This document shows positions 28,820 through 38,271 of a stretch of DNA of 64,000 nucleotides, in pieces (the stretch's first letter is position 1; every line of letters starts with the position of its first letter). Location of the stretch: assembly GCF_947495675.1 (NCBI RefSeq), contig NZ_CANLZX010000008.1, positions 85,420 to 149,419 on the forward strand, in the 5' to 3' direction. The position numbers were made by a program, and so were the translations under genes. The stretch comes from an uncultured Algibacter sp. (GTDB taxonomy: Bacteria; Bacteroidota; Bacteroidia; Flavobacteriales; Flavobacteriaceae). The notes below the pieces were generated by a model. It saw nothing but the letters and a program-made list of their open reading frames with translations, searched no databases and was not told where the DNA came from.

Positions 28820-29731
28820 ATGGTAGATATAACTCACAAAAGTACCACACTAAGAACCGCAATTGCTCAAGCCGTTGTAAAAGTTAGTAAACCAGAAACA
28901 ATTTCTGCAATAGAAAATGATACTGTACCAAAAGGCAACGTATTTGCTATGAGCAAAGCTGCAGGTTTGTTGGGTGTAAAACGCACACCAGATATTTTAC
29001 CAGATTGCCACCCCTTACCTATTGAGTTTACTGGTATAGAATATAAAATAGATGGATTAGAAATAACAATTTTATTTACTGTAAAAACCATTTACAAAAC
29101 AGGCGTTGAAGTTGAAGCTATGCACGGTGCTAGTGTTGTTGCTTTAAATATGTACGACATGTTAAAACCTATTGATAAAGGCATAGAAATTCATGCTATT
29201 AAATTGCTTACCAAAAAAGGTGGAAAATCAGATTTTAGAGATAAATTTAGAAAAGATTTAACTGCAGCCGTTGTTGTGTGTAGTGATTCTATTTCAGCAG
29301 GACATAAAGAAGATAAGGCCGGAAAAGCTATTATTACAAAGTTAAAAACTTGTGATATTACACTATCTGAATATGTAATTATTCCAGATGAAAAAGAGAT
29401 TATTCAAAAAAAAGCTAAAAGTTTTGAAAAACAAGGTGTCGATTTAATAATTTATACTGGTGGTACTGGTCTCTCAGGACGCGATGTAACACCAGAAGCC
29501 TTAATACCTATTTTAGATAGACGCATTCCTGGTATTGAAGAAGCTATTAGAAATTATGGACAAGATCGCATGCCTTTTGCCATGCTTTCTAGAAGTGTTG
29601 CAGGTACAATAAATAATACATTACTATTGGCATTACCTGGTTCTACAAATGGCGCCAAAGAGTCTATGGACGCCATATTCCCATCTGTATTACATATTTT
29701 TAGAATTTTAAAAGGTGCAAGACACGATTAA
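28820..29731 (+). CDS. moaCB: Bifunctional MoaC/MoaB molybdenum cofactor protein
   Basis: A 303-residue fusion. Residues 1-135 are MoaC (cyclic pyranopterin monophosphate synthase): TLRTAIAQAVVKV, KGNVFAMSKAAGLLGVKRTPDILPDCHPL, MHGASVVALNMYDMLKP and LLTKKGGKSDF. Residues about 147-303 are a MoaB/MogA-like adenylyltransferase: AAVVVCSDSISAGHKEDKAG, YTGGTGLSGRDVTPEAL and ALPGSTNGAKESM. Joining these two non-consecutive steps is a known arrangement in Bacteroidota. There is a 68 bp gap after moaE, and the last base of the stop is shared with the moaA start (29731). Confidence 0.93.
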   Translation: MVDITHKSTTLRTAIAQAVVKVSKPETISAIENDTVPKGNVFAMSKAAGLLGVKRTPDILPDCHPLPIEFTGIEYKIDGLEITILFTVKTIYKTGVEVEAMHGASVVALNMYDMLKPIDKGIEIHAIKLLTKKGGKSDFRDKFRKDLTAAVVVCSDSISAGHKEDKAGKAIITKLKTCDITLSEYVIIPDEKEIIQKKAKSFEKQGVDLIIYTGGTGLSGRDVTPEALIPILDRRIPGIEEAIRNYGQDRMPFAMLSRSVAGTINNTLLLALPGSTNGAKESMDAIFPSVLHIFRILKGARHD

Positions 29732-30738
29732 TGGATAAACATAAAAACATACTCCAAGACACACATGGTAGAGACCATGCTTACTTACGCATTTCATTAA
29801 TTGAAAGATGTAATTTACGTTGTACTTATTGTATGCCCGAAGAAGGTGTAAAGTTATCTCCTAAAAGCGATTTAATGACTTATGAAGAGATTTATGACAT
29901 TGCTAAAACATTTGTAGACCATGGTGTAACTAAAATTAGACTAACAGGTGGTGAACCCTTAATTAGAAAAGATATCCCTGTAATTTTAGAAAAATTAGCA
30001 ACCTTACCAGTTGAACTCTCAATAACATCAAACGCTGTTATTATTGATAAATTTATAGATATACTTAAAACCAATGGGGTTAAAAAAATTAATGTGAGTC
30101 TTGACTCATTAGACGAAGCTAAATTTAAACACATCACTCGCAGACATGAATTTAAAAAAGTTTACAATAATATTCTATTACTTGTAGAAGAAGGCTTTAC
30201 AGTAAAAGTAAATGCTGTTTTAATGAAGGGTTTTAATGATAATGAAATTATAGATTTTATCAATTTTACAAAAGATTTACCTATTACTGTTCGCTTCATT
30301 GAATTCATGCCTTTTGATGGCAATAAATGGGATATGAGTAAAATGGTGTCTTATGCAGAAGTAATGACTTATGTTAATACAACTTATAAAGACAATCAAA
30401 TTGAACGGTTACAAGACGCACCTAATGACACATCAAAAAACTACAAAATTAAAGGCTATAAAGGCAGTTTTGCAATAATTAGTTCTGTTACTAATCCGTT
30501 TTGCGATTCATGCAACAGATTAAGATTAACAGCCAATGGCCAATTAAAAAATTGTTTATTTTCTTCTGGAGAATCAGATTTACTATCTGCGTTGAGGAAT
30601 GGAAATTCCATAGAGGCTATTATTCAAAAAGCTGTTCAAGCTAAATTTAAAGTTCGTGGTGGCATGAACACTTTGGAAAAACTAAAAGAACCTAAACTAC
30701 ATAATAACAATAGAAGTATGATTACTATTGGTGGTTAA
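29731..30738 (+). CDS. moaA: GTP 3',8-cyclase MoaA
   Basis: A 335-residue radical-SAM enzyme that converts GTP to 3',8-cyclo-GTP, the first Moco step. The N-terminal 4Fe-4S cluster motif is ERCNLRCTYCM (Cys27, 31, 34), followed by IRLTGGEPLIRKD. The C-terminal second cluster motif is FCDSCNRLRLTANGQLKNC. The chain ends in IGG, as in active MoaA enzymes, whose terminal Gly-Gly is needed. It is the last gene of the Moco operon and converges on manA with only 5 bp between the stop codons. Confidence 0.96.
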   Translation: MDKHKNILQDTHGRDHAYLRISLIERCNLRCTYCMPEEGVKLSPKSDLMTYEEIYDIAKTFVDHGVTKIRLTGGEPLIRKDIPVILEKLATLPVELSITSNAVIIDKFIDILKTNGVKKINVSLDSLDEAKFKHITRRHEFKKVYNNILLLVEEGFTVKVNAVLMKGFNDNEIIDFINFTKDLPITVRFIEFMPFDGNKWDMSKMVSYAEVMTYVNTTYKDNQIERLQDAPNDTSKNYKIKGYKGSFAIISSVTNPFCDSCNRLRLTANGQLKNCLFSSGESDLLSALRNGNSIEAIIQKAVQAKFKVRGGMNTLEKLKEPKLHNNNRSMITIGG

Positions 30739-30743
30739 ACATT

Positions 30744-31715
30744 TTATTTATCAATATAAACCTCTAATAGTTTTGCTTGATTAGAATTAAGAATAACCTT
30801 TTTAGCTTTTGCAGGAATTAAAATGGTTTCTCCAGTTGTTACTGTTTCAGTTGATCCATCTACTGAAATATTAGCACTCCCTTCAACACACATAAAAATC
30901 ACAAAAGAATCTAAGTTATCATATTGCTTTTCTTGTAAAGCACTAACTTCCAAAATGTTGGTTGTAAAATACTCACAACTTACCAAACTAGCGCTACTGT
31001 TTTCTTTTAAAAAATAATTAGCTTTAGATTCGGTTTCAAATTCTTTAGTAGCTTGTTCTGCTAATTGAGTATGTAATTCACGTTTTTGTCCATTATTATC
31101 TACTCTATCCCAATCGTAAACACGATATGTGATATCTGAAGTTTGTTGAATTTCAGCTGCTAACACACCTGCACCAATAGCATGAATTTTTCCAGCTGGA
31201 ATAAAAAAGCTATCGCCTCTTTTAACTTGTTCTCTATTAAAAATAGTATCAACATTTTTTGATGTAATATGATTTAGCATTTTAGGGCTAGTATTTTTAT
31301 CTTTTAAACCTAAAACAATATCTGCACAATCATCGCTATCCATAATATACCACATTTCGGTTTTACCAAAGGAGTTGTGGTGTTTTTTAGCCATTTTATT
31401 GTCTGGATGTACTTGAACAGATAAGTCTGTTTTAGCATCTAAAAACTTGATAAGTAAAGGGAAATTAGTTCCAAAATTGTTAAAATTTTTAGTTCCTATA
31501 AAATCTTCTTTATGTGCTTCAAGCAATTTTTTTAGACTATCGCCTTTATAAAAACCATTACTTACAACCGATACATTTCCATTAACATCTGAAACTTCCC
31601 AGCTTTCACCAATATTGTCTTTATCTTCACCTTTTCCTAAGACGCTAAATAGTTTATTGCCTCCCCAAATTTTTTCTTTTAAAATGGGATTAAATTTTAT
31701 AGGATATACTTTCAT
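30744..31715 (-). CDS. manA: Mannose-6-phosphate isomerase, class I
   Basis: A 323-residue zinc cupin enzyme interconverting fructose-6-P and mannose-6-P. It shows PIKFNPILKEKIWGGNKL, GESWEVSD, FPLLIKFLDAKTDLSVQVHPDN (metal-binding His), KTEMWYIMD and FFIPAGKIHAIGAGVLAAEIQQTSDITYRVYDWDR. It feeds GDP-mannose formation and therefore mannose-containing glycans. It is the last gene of a four-gene minus-strand operon (receiver, receiver-GT2, degenerate GT2, manA) headed by the LytTR-type promoter at 33.8 kb. This suggests dedicated sugar supply for the glycan locus. Confidence 0.93.
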   Translation of the reverse strand: MKVYPIKFNPILKEKIWGGNKLFSVLGKGEDKDNIGESWEVSDVNGNVSVVSNGFYKGDSLKKLLEAHKEDFIGTKNFNNFGTNFPLLIKFLDAKTDLSVQVHPDNKMAKKHHNSFGKTEMWYIMDSDDCADIVLGLKDKNTSPKMLNHITSKNVDTIFNREQVKRGDSFFIPAGKIHAIGAGVLAAEIQQTSDITYRVYDWDRVDNNGQKRELHTQLAEQATKEFETESKANYFLKENSSASLVSCEYFTTNILEVSALQEKQYDNLDSFVIFMCVEGSANISVDGSTETVTTGETILIPAKAKKVILNSNQAKLLEVYIDK

Positions 31716-31724
31716 TACTTTTTG

Positions 31725-32183
31725 TTAATTAATTTTTTCTAAATAATCTGTTATAGAAAACACACTTTGGAATAATGTTTTTTTTATGCTACTTTTCTCT
31801 TTAAGCTTGTTATTGTAATTTAAAATAACATCTTGATTTTCTCTTATATGTTTTATTACACCACTAATACTATGCTTTTTATTGTTTAACAAATTAGTGC
31901 TAACGTAGCCTATATGTTTCAAATCGAACTGGCTAAACATAAACCTAGCACCAGAACGTACTGCAGAAATATCAGATTTGAATTTTTTGATATCTACAAT
32001 TGAAACATTTGTTTTACTCATTTCTTTTATATCTTTTAAAACTTGATATGTTGTATCTCTACTTGCGTTATTTACAAAACATAGATCTAAATATTTAGTT
32101 TTATTTAAATGCTTAATAAACTTATCCTTATCAATATTTTTTTCATCATTATGACATACTATAATAATACCTATACGTTTCAT
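31725..32183 (-). CDS. Degenerate, truncated family 2 glycosyltransferase-like protein
   Basis: A 152-residue protein aligning with the first half of the GT2 domain of the adjacent receiver-GT2 protein: IGIIIVCHNDEKNI matches VGVVIPCYNEEERL, LCFVNNASRDTTYQVLKDI matches LCFVNDGSKDKTLEVLKDL, and HIGYVSTNL matches YIGFLDADL. Catalytic residues are lost (NDGS is NNAS; GGKAEAVR is KSDISAVR; the metal-binding DAD is STN), and the C-terminal acceptor half is missing. The frame is intact, so it is not an obvious pseudogene. It may be a non-catalytic partner of the fusion enzymes, which is inference. It lies 18 bp after its paralogue. Confidence 0.7.
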   Translation of the reverse strand: MKRIGIIIVCHNDEKNIDKDKFIKHLNKTKYLDLCFVNNASRDTTYQVLKDIKEMSKTNVSIVDIKKFKSDISAVRSGARFMFSQFDLKHIGYVSTNLLNNKKHSISGVIKHIRENQDVILNYNNKLKEKSSIKKTLFQSVFSITDYLEKIN

Positions 32184-32201
32184 CTTGTGTATGTTTTAAC
32201 G

Positions 32202-33386
32202 TTAAGCTATTTTAAATGAACTTTCTTTTAACAGTTTAGAGCTTATTTTTTTGCCTCTATAAACCCATGCTATTTGAGCTAATTGACCAATAATTTTTAC
32301 GGAGTCTTTCATTGAAAGCTTTGAACCATCAGCATGAATCCATCTTTTTAATGGTTGCTCACATAAAATTGCTCTTGCTTTTTTTAAACCGAAATGTTGA
32401 GACATCCTTTTAAAAATTTCAACATCAAATATCCATTGCGTTACAAACTTTTTTCCAAAAGCAATGTCTATGACATCTTTACTAAAAATTTTGGCGCCAC
32501 ATTGTGTGTCTTTAAAATCCATTTTTAAAATCTTTCTAATAATAAAGTTAATTGTTAAACTAATTATTTTACGAGCAGACTCTTTTGTAATGTTTGCACC
32601 CATTCTTGATATTCTTGATCCGCTTACAATTTTAAAGTCCGATGTTTCAATAGTTTTTACTAAATCATCAAAATCTGCTAAATCTGTGGATAAGTCGGCA
32701 TCAAGAAAACCTATATAATCTAAATCTTCTTTTTTTGCCATGTGCAACATGCCTAAACGAACAGCTTCAGCTTTACCGCCATTTTTCTCACAATCATAAA
32801 CCGTAATAAAATCTTCTCTTCCTTTTTGTAAATCTTTTAAAACTTCCAAAGTTTTGTCTTTACTACCATCATTTACAAAACATAAATGGTAACCAGAATT
32901 TTTATCGATATAACTAATAAACTCTTCACTTAACAAACGTTCTTCTTCATTATAACAAGGTATTACAACTCCAACACAGCGTTGTTGAATCATAACATTA
33001 CTATTATTAGCAATATTTTCAGTTTCTGGAGCACCAATTAAGCGTTTTACACGTGCACTAATTTCATTTAGACTTAACGGTTTTTTCATGTAATCATTAA
33101 TACCTAATTCAAAACCTTCAGTAATTGTTTCATCTTTAGTATTTCCAGATAAAACCATTATTGGTGTATTAGCGTTTTTAGAATTCCTAACATGTTTTAC
33201 AATATCTAAACCAGAAACGAAAGGCATATTAATATCTACAATTACTAAATCTGGATTGTATGCATCATAAAGCGCTATACCTTTATTTGGATCTATTTCA
33301 ATCTTAACATCATATCCCAATTCCTTTAACCTTTTTTGCAAAGGAAGTAATACTAATTGTTGATCGTCTATGGCTAATATTTTCAT
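32202..33386 (-). CDS. Response-regulator receiver fused to ALG5/DPM-like GT2 glycosyltransferase
   Basis: A 394-residue fusion. Residues 1-118 are a CheY-like receiver with acidic pair DD (7-8), phospho-acceptor D51 in VIVDINMP, Ser80 in VLSGN and Lys102 in KKPLS. A 15-residue linker leads to a GT-A fold family 2 domain: VVIPCYNEEERL (141-152), VNDGSKDKT, NGGKAEAVR, the DxD metal site FLDADLSTD (D229, D231) and QWIFDVEIF near 330. YNEEERL and DADLSTD are typical of dolichyl/polyprenyl-phosphate glucosyl- or mannosyltransferases. No membrane helix is visible. Phosphorylation may therefore control the transferase directly. Its paralogue is at 43132-44271. Confidence 0.9.
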   Translation of the reverse strand: MKILAIDDQQLVLLPLQKRLKELGYDVKIEIDPNKGIALYDAYNPDLVIVDINMPFVSGLDIVKHVRNSKNANTPIMVLSGNTKDETITEGFELGINDYMKKPLSLNEISARVKRLIGAPETENIANNSNVMIQQRCVGVVIPCYNEEERLLSEEFISYIDKNSGYHLCFVNDGSKDKTLEVLKDLQKGREDFITVYDCEKNGGKAEAVRLGMLHMAKKEDLDYIGFLDADLSTDLADFDDLVKTIETSDFKIVSGSRISRMGANITKESARKIISLTINFIIRKILKMDFKDTQCGAKIFSKDVIDIAFGKKFVTQWIFDVEIFKRMSQHFGLKKARAILCEQPLKRWIHADGSKLSMKDSVKIIGQLAQIAWVYRGKKISSKLLKESSFKIA

Positions 33387-33409
33387 GATTATAGTTTTTA
33401 AAAATTAAA

Positions 33410-33781
33410 TTAATGTGTTTCGAAAAAAATGTTTAAACGTTTAATACGTGCACAAATTTCATCTAAACTTGTTGGTTTTTTTATGTAATCATTAATACCT
33501 AATTTGAAGGCTTCGGTAATAACATCAGGACTGGTATTACCAGATAAGACGATTATTGGTGTTGATGAGTTTTTATTAATTCTTATGTGATTAATAAATT
33601 CTATACCAGAAACATCTGGCATATTAATATCTACAATTACTAAATCTGGTTTAATTCTATTAAAGATTCCAATTCCTTCATTGGCATCTGTTGTTGTACT
33701 CACTTTATAACCTAATTCTTCTAATCTTTTTTTTAAGGGTAAGAGAACTAATTGTTCATCGTCTATTGCTAATACTCTCAT
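33410..33781 (-). CDS. Stand-alone response-regulator receiver
   Basis: A 123-residue single-domain receiver with DD near residue 7, phospho-acceptor D51 in VIVDINMPDVSG, Ser in IVLSGN and Lys-Pro in YIKKPTS. It is most similar in the window to the receiver parts of the two receiver-GT2 fusions (shared LAIDDEQLVLLPL, LGINDYIKKP). It has no output domain, so it may compete for phosphate or regulate a partner by contact. It is the first gene of the operon controlled by the LytTR-type promoter at 33812-33904, with a leader of about 25 nt. Confidence 0.9.
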   Translation of the reverse strand: MRVLAIDDEQLVLLPLKKRLEELGYKVSTTTDANEGIGIFNRIKPDLVIVDINMPDVSGIEFINHIRINKNSSTPIIVLSGNTSPDVITEAFKLGINDYIKKPTSLDEICARIKRLNIFFETH

Positions 33782-33811
33782 TTTAATGGATTTTGTTGAT
33801 TAATTATAGGT

Positions 33812-33904
33812 CAAATTTACACTTGATGTTGCTATTAAAATTAATAATTAGATTAAGTAATATGCAAGTGTAGATGAATGGTAGATTTGTGTAGATAAAT
33901 AAAA
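33812..33904 (-). promoter_or_regulatory. LytTR-type tandem site and -7 box, promoter A (receiver / receiver-GT2 / manA operon)
   Basis: On the plus strand TAGATGAATGGTA (33871-33883) and TAGATAAATAAAA (33892-33904) lie 21 bp apart. A minus-strand -7 box TAAATTTG (33812-33819) is 52 bp from the proximal copy, with the receiver ATG about 31 bp further. No TTTG -33 element is present, as expected for an activator-dependent promoter. The divergent glycan operon starting at 33965 shares this intergenic region. Confidence 0.75.
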
Positions 33905-33964
33905 TAATTTGTAGAAATTAAATTATTTATCTTTACCCTGTGGCTATTACAGCTCGAGTAATTA

Positions 33965-36900
33965 ATGAAAGAAACCTCAAACAAATACTTAATCGCTGCT
34001 ATCCTTTTAGGGTTAGCATTTCATGGTAGTTCCATATTTTTTACTTTGGAAACTACTTATGATGCGTTAATACACTTATTCTTTGCAGATCACTATGCTA
34101 ATAGTTGGTTTGAACCCTGGAATTATGAATGGTATACAGGTTTTACCGTACAGAGTTATCCTCCTTTAGTACATCAAACTATTGGGCTATTGTCTATGAT
34201 TGGTGGTTTAAAGTTTGGCATGTTTAGCGTTGCTCTTATTGCCATTGTTTTATTTGTAACTGGAACATATAGATTTTCTTTGATGATGACAGCCAACAAA
34301 ACCGTTGCTGGTTATGCTTGTGTATTAGCTGTATTTTCATCTTCGTTTGTTGAGACCCTTCACATTTTTGGTCAATTACCTAGTATTGTTGGTGTTTCGG
34401 TATTAATGCATGCTTTACCAGAAATCTATTTATGGTTAAAGACTGGTAAGAAATGGTACTTAGCAACTAGTTTATCACTTATTGCTGTAACTGTTACATC
34501 ACATCATGTGACCCCTATTTTTGGTATGGTATTTTTTATATTTCCTTTAATAGGTATGGTAATAATGGATGTTTCTAGAGAGCAAGTCAATACCATGAAA
34601 GAAGTGACATTCAAAATATTTTTGAATACTTTTTTTAAGCTTTTTAAACGTATTGTAAGTTTCGGAATGTTGTCCTTAGTATTAATTATTGGATGTATTT
34701 TTCCATATTGGTTAAACTCTAAAGCCAACCCCATAACACAGGTTCCTATTCCCCATGGTTCGCGTGATAATTTTTTAGAAATCACCTCTTCTGGTTTGGT
34801 ATTCTTTTTAATTCCTTGGGGAATTTTACTCATACTTTTACCTTATATATTCTATAGATATTATAGTAAACGCTATTTGTTTTTTGGTTTATCGGTAACT
34901 ATATGTACTATTTTAGGTACTGGAGGAACCACGCCTGTACCTTTAAAAATGTTAGGGGAAACGGCATTTAACATATTAACTTTAGACCGTTTTACACTTT
35001 GGGCATCAATTTTATCAATTCCTTTAATGGGTGAATTTGCTTATCGTTTTGTTGAAGGCGATTTAAAGACACTAATACAAGAGAAATTTGGGGCCGTTTA
35101 TCATAGAATAATTGGTGGCATCTTAGCAGGATTAGCGGTATTTATGGTGGTATTTACTATGAGTTTGAATTACTTCAGACCATCGCAACCACAAAAAATA
35201 AAGATGTTGCCTATCGTTAATTTCTTAAATCAGGATGATCATGATAAATGGCGATTCTTAACATTAGGTTTTGGCGATCAAATGGCTTGGCTAAGTGCAC
35301 AAACCAATGCTATGACTGTGGATGGTAATTACCATTCGGCAAGACGCTTACCAGAACTAACAACCAGACCTATTGAGCGATTAGAAAACTCAAAATTTAA
35401 AGGTGTTGCTGGTATTGGGTCTTTACAACAATTTTTAACCACACCAGAAAAATATAATCTTAAATACATATTTTCTAACGATAAATTTTACGACCCCATA
35501 CTCTATTTCTGTGGTTGGCAACGTTTAAGGCAATTAGAAAATGGTATTATGGTTTGGGAGCGACTTAACATTCCGCCAGTATCATCCATATTACCTAAAG
35601 AAGATGTTGCTAAATGGCTAAAAATACATTGGGGTATTATGCCTTTTTTAACTGTTTTAATTGCATTTATTTTAAACATACAAATGCTTTGGGTAATTGC
35701 TTTAAAAACCCGTATTAAACCAATACCAGACTTTTTAAAATTTCCTGTAACCTATAAGAAATTTAATAGAAATGTATTACGCATTACACATGTTTGGTCT
35801 TTTATTTTAGCTGTTGTTGTGTTTTACGGTATTTATTTGTTTTATTTAAAAAACGATACCCAAAGGAGTCCTGAAAATGCCATTATTGCGTATTATGATG
35901 CTTTAGACTTTAAAGAATTTGAAAAAGCGCATAGTTTAATTGATCCTATTAACACTATTCCCATTGCCCAATATATGCTAGAAATTTCGGTAACTGATGG
36001 TTTATTGAGTAGTTATGCCAAAATGGATGCTATAGAATCTGAGATCACCAAACACAACGATAGTACAGTTTCTGCAAAGGTGACTACACAATGGATTACT
36101 CCTTTAGAGAAAATTGAAAAAGTTGATTACAAATCATTATCTAAACGCAATGGCAAATGGTATTTACAAGCAGACGATTTAAATAATGACTTACCACCAG
36201 ATCAATTATATTCTGATAATGTAACCAAATATTATAATCAAGGTCGTAGACGTATTACTACCGAACAAACCCATCACGAAGATATTTTAAAACAGCCTGT
36301 TTTAGAAGTCGTCTCTGCTAAATTGGTGCAATATGATGGAAGTTATGCCATAATTGGCGAAGTGCAAAATATAGATAATGTGCCTGCAGATGTTATTTTA
36401 AAAGGTACACTTTATAATAACGACAACAAACAACTAGCTACGTATAATGCCAAATACCATGTAAAGCATAAATTAATGCCTAAAGAATCTAGTAGTTTCC
36501 GTATAAATTTTGAAGGTATTGCGTGGTCAAAAACACAAGATTCTATACCAGACACTTTTAATCCAGACGAATTTACACCCGTTGAGTTTGAGGAACAACC
36601 AACTAAATTCAACTTACAAGTTGCAGGAAATGTTGCTGGGTCCGACTTATACAAAAATGTAGTATTAAGTGCCATTAACATAAAAGATAACACCATAAAT
36701 GGAAACTTATTTAATAGTGGCATTCAAGAAATAACCATTCCGCAACTTTTAATAACGTATTATGATGATAACAAAAATATGGTTTGGGTAGACCATTTAT
36801 TTGTAAAAGCTGGAGTAAGGCAACAACGTAAACAACATTTTGAATATTACATTTTAAAAGATGGTAAAGTCAATATTATTAATGAAAGCATGAAAAACAT

Positions 36901-37054
36901 TTTTGTAAACGGTTTGCCAAACGAAGACATCTCAGATAAAATAGTACCTAACAGAATTATTAATCATACCAATGCGCAATTACAACCTATTACGCATCCA
37001 GATTTTAGTTATATCAAAATAGAAATTAACACCTATATAGGAAGCCCTAATTAA
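33965..37054 (+). CDS. Large polytopic membrane protein, GT-C-like (PTPS-related family)
   Basis: A 1029-residue protein. The N-terminal half has about ten to twelve hydrophobic helices, starting AAILLGLAFHGSSIFF and followed by the loop TTYDALIHLFFADHY, whose Asp and His resemble the first-loop D-x-x-x-H of lipid-linked GT-C glycosyltransferases. A further helix pair lies near 555-580 and 605-630. The C-terminal 390 residues are soluble, probably periplasmic, and begin with an SnoaL/NTF2-like segment (SPENAIIAYYDALDFKEFEKAHSLI). It overlaps the next gene (TAATG). The likely role is transfer or polymerisation of sugars from a polyprenyl-phosphate donor made by the receiver-GT2 enzymes; this is inference. 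Confidence 0.65.
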   Translation: MKETSNKYLIAAILLGLAFHGSSIFFTLETTYDALIHLFFADHYANSWFEPWNYEWYTGFTVQSYPPLVHQTIGLLSMIGGLKFGMFSVALIAIVLFVTGTYRFSLMMTANKTVAGYACVLAVFSSSFVETLHIFGQLPSIVGVSVLMHALPEIYLWLKTGKKWYLATSLSLIAVTVTSHHVTPIFGMVFFIFPLIGMVIMDVSREQVNTMKEVTFKIFLNTFFKLFKRIVSFGMLSLVLIIGCIFPYWLNSKANPITQVPIPHGSRDNFLEITSSGLVFFLIPWGILLILLPYIFYRYYSKRYLFFGLSVTICTILGTGGTTPVPLKMLGETAFNILTLDRFTLWASILSIPLMGEFAYRFVEGDLKTLIQEKFGAVYHRIIGGILAGLAVFMVVFTMSLNYFRPSQPQKIKMLPIVNFLNQDDHDKWRFLTLGFGDQMAWLSAQTNAMTVDGNYHSARRLPELTTRPIERLENSKFKGVAGIGSLQQFLTTPEKYNLKYIFSNDKFYDPILYFCGWQRLRQLENGIMVWERLNIPPVSSILPKEDVAKWLKIHWGIMPFLTVLIAFILNIQMLWVIALKTRIKPIPDFLKFPVTYKKFNRNVLRITHVWSFILAVVVFYGIYLFYLKNDTQRSPENAIIAYYDALDFKEFEKAHSLIDPINTIPIAQYMLEISVTDGLLSSYAKMDAIESEITKHNDSTVSAKVTTQWITPLEKIEKVDYKSLSKRNGKWYLQADDLNNDLPPDQLYSDNVTKYYNQGRRRITTEQTHHEDILKQPVLEVVSAKLVQYDGSYAIIGEVQNIDNVPADVILKGTLYNNDNKQLATYNAKYHVKHKLMPKESSSFRINFEGIAWSKTQDSIPDTFNPDEFTPVEFEEQPTKFNLQVAGNVAGSDLYKNVVLSAINIKDNTINGNLFNSGIQEITIPQLLITYYDDNKNMVWVDHLFVKAGVRQQRKQHFEYYILKDGKVNIINESMKNIFVNGLPNEDISDKIVPNRIINHTNAQLQPITHPDFSYIKIEINTYIGSPN

Positions 37055-38271
37055 TGCAGTTAAAACGTACATATTTATTTCTTTTAGGATTGATTTTATT
37101 ATCATCGTTTGTTGTTGTGCAACAAAATGAAACGCTATCTAAAATTGCATTATTAACCACACAAACCAAGTTTGAAGTTGGGAATACTGTCGTTTTAAAA
37201 TTTTCAACTTCAAAAAGCACAAAACCACTACTCTATTGCTCTAACAGTTATGGTTCAACATTAGTTAACGCTACGTTAAACAATAAAATACTAGAGTATA
37301 ATATCCCAGAAAATATCACGAAAAAAATAGGCGTCTTAAATTGGAAATTATTAGACAAAAATAATGCACTTTCTGGTAAGTTAATCATCAATCCAAAAGC
37401 GGAGGTGGCCACTATGGAAACTTATATTGGTCCACCAAGTATCGAAGCTGGCGGAGATGATTATACCATGTTAGTTGTGATTCCTACAGATTCATTAGAC
37501 AATCCTGTGCCAACAAATACTTTGGTAAATACTAAGTTTCAGTTTTTAGCTTCAGAAGAAAATAAAGACATTGTTACAAATAATTTAATTGCTTTCAATA
37601 ATATTTATTCTAAAAAAGAAAGCGGACGCATGTTGGTTTCTTCTGAAAGTTTAGGTGTTAACTCAAAAGAATTTACTATAAATATTGCTGCCGCAATACC
37701 TACAGACTTTACCATTTCTGCATCACGACCTCATGTTTATGCAGATGGAAATCAAATTACAACTTTCTCTACTTCTGTAATAAAAGACAAACACAAAAAC
37801 TTGGTTAGTGATGGTACGTTTGTTACGTTTTTTATTACTAATTCTGATGGTAACATTCTAAAATCTACAGGTACAACTATTAATGGTATTGCAACAGCAA
37901 AAATGATTCACCCAGATTATGCAGATACATGGAGTATTAAAGCATATGTAGATGGTATGTCTGAAAGCAATAGTATTTCTCTTGGCTATAAACAAGTTAT
38001 TCAAGATTTTGAAGTTATATTTTCAGAAAAAAACAGAACAATTACTGTTGGCCCATTACAAAGTTTTATGAAACAAATGATTCCTGATGGATTACATGTA
38101 AAACTGAATATCTTTAAAGATAATAAGCTAGTAAATACTTTAACCAAAACATCATTTAATGGGTATGTTACATTTAATTTAAAGCCTGCTATTTATCAAA
38201 ATGACATCTATAATTTTAGTATTGAAACTGTTGGACTATCAAAAGATTTTAAAACAAAAAAACTATGGTAG
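37054..38271 (+). CDS. Periplasmic protein with bacterial Ig-like domains
   Basis: A 405-residue protein with an N-terminal signal or anchor (TYLFLLGLILLSSFVVVQQ). The middle has beta-sandwich modules, the clearest being FTISASRPHVYADGNQITTFSTSVIKDKHKNLVSDGTFVTFFIT, the pattern of invasin/intimin-type Big domains. No catalytic motif is seen. It is translationally coupled to both neighbours: it overlaps the GT-C-like gene by one base and the GH5-like gene by 7 bp. It probably belongs to the same glycan-assembly complex, perhaps as a scaffold. I do not recognise a named family. Confidence 0.65.
   Translation: MQLKRTYLFLLGLILLSSFVVVQQNETLSKIALLTTQTKFEVGNTVVLKFSTSKSTKPLLYCSNSYGSTLVNATLNNKILEYNIPENITKKIGVLNWKLLDKNNALSGKLIINPKAEVATMETYIGPPSIEAGGDDYTMLVVIPTDSLDNPVPTNTLVNTKFQFLASEENKDIVTNNLIAFNNIYSKKESGRMLVSSESLGVNSKEFTINIAAAIPTDFTISASRPHVYADGNQITTFSTSVIKDKHKNLVSDGTFVTFFITNSDGNILKSTGTTINGIATAKMIHPDYADTWSIKAYVDGMSESNSISLGYKQVIQDFEVIFSEKNRTITVGPLQSFMKQMIPDGLHVKLNIFKDNKLVNTLTKTSFNGYVTFNLKPAIYQNDIYNFSIETVGLSKDFKTKKLW

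Noticed and set aside
33965..34110. Plus-strand use of LytTR-type site A by the GT-C operon
   Set aside because: The element is oriented for the minus-strand unit, and the only plus-strand box (TATCTTTA at 33928-33935) does not have the 51-52 bp spacing. Shared control remains possible but is not supported.
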